Assembly (NCBI GenBank): GCA_003489485.1
Contig: DNMB01000067.1
Span: 1 to 7,277, forward strand
Length of the DNA: 7,277 nt
Reading direction: 5' to 3'
From: Chitinophagaceae bacterium
GTDB lineage: Bacteria > Bacteroidota > Bacteroidia > Chitinophagales > Chitinophagaceae
In this document: in pieces, positions 7,042 through 7,277 of the stretch
Position numbering within the stretch: the stretch's first letter is position 1
Layout: each line of letters opens with the position of its first letter
Made by a program: the position numbers and the translations under genes
Notes under the pieces: model-generated
Databases searched by the model: none
What the model saw: only the letters and a program-made list of their open reading frames with translations
Told to the model about the DNA's origin: nothing

Positions 7042-7277
7042 ATGTCGATTCAGGTCAGCCAATTGATCAAGCAATACGGTACGCAACGTGCCGTTGATTC
7101 CATTTCATTTTCTATAGAGCCCGGTGAGATCGTAGGATTTCTGGGACCCAATGGAGCCGGAAAGTCCACGACCATGAAAATTCTTACCGGTTACCTTTCT
7201 GCCGACGGTGGATCGGCCCGGGTGGCAGGAGTAGATGTTGCGCAACATCCCTTAGAGGCGCGTAAGAAGATCGGTTA
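7042..7277 (+). CDS. gldA: ABC transporter ATPase, incomplete at right edge, likely gliding-motility subunit GldA
   Basis: The first 78 residues of an ABC ATPase are present; the gene continues beyond the window. After a beta-strand start (MSIQVSQLIKQYG) comes an intact Walker A motif, GPNGAGKST (35-43), followed by TMKILTGYLSADGGSARVAG (43-62), typical of the stand-alone ATPases of ABC-2-type systems. The start and the segment GEIVGFLGPNGAGKST closely resemble Flavobacterium GldA as I remember it. GldA works with GldF and GldG, and in flavobacteria is linked to gliding. Without the rest of the gene and its partners, another ABC-2 ATPase (drug or polysaccharide export) remains possible. It begins 14 bases after the carbonic anhydrase stop with no Shine-Dalgarno sequence, so read-through from that cluster is likely. 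The Walker A here contrasts with the otherwise degenerate ATPase at 254-1915. Confidence 0.75.
   Translation, partial: MSIQVSQLIKQYGTQRAVDSISFSIEPGEIVGFLGPNGAGKSTTMKILTGYLSADGGSARVAGVDVAQHPLEARKKIG

Overview
The window looks like chromosomal DNA from a member of the Bacteroidota, most likely a flavobacterium. The grounds are an incomplete gene at the right edge that resembles gldA (gliding motility), the protein style of the transporters, and start codons preceded by A- or T-rich leaders with no Shine-Dalgarno sequence, as is usual in this phylum. This is a judgement from sequence style; no marker gene was placed on a tree. All supported genes lie on the + strand.

Layout. Bases 1-177 stay open in one frame and may be the 3' end of an upstream gene; an extended inverted repeat covers 79-174. 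Bases 254-4724 hold a tightly packed three-gene cassette: an inner-membrane ABC exporter with fused membrane and ATPase domains, an HlyD-type periplasmic adaptor and a TolC-type outer-membrane channel. The first two genes are 11 bases apart and the second and third overlap by four bases (ATGA). Together they form a complete type I secretion or tripartite efflux machine, with no substrate gene in view. A 98-base gap follows.

The second cluster begins at 4823 with a SulP-family anion transporter carrying a C-terminal STAS domain. A beta-carbonic anhydrase follows after 15 bases. This pairing suggests bicarbonate uptake coupled to CO2/bicarbonate interconversion. After another 14 bases the incomplete ABC ATPase (gldA-like) starts and runs off the right edge.

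The most unusual signal is in the exporter. Its ATPase domain keeps a perfect Walker A motif and Q-loop glutamine, but the LSGGQ signature, the Walker B aspartate, the D-loop aspartate and the H-loop histidine are all replaced, while the reading frame is intact. The rest of the window is ordinary: intact, recognisable genes in plausible operons. No RNA gene, insertion sequence, CRISPR array or clear terminator was found.
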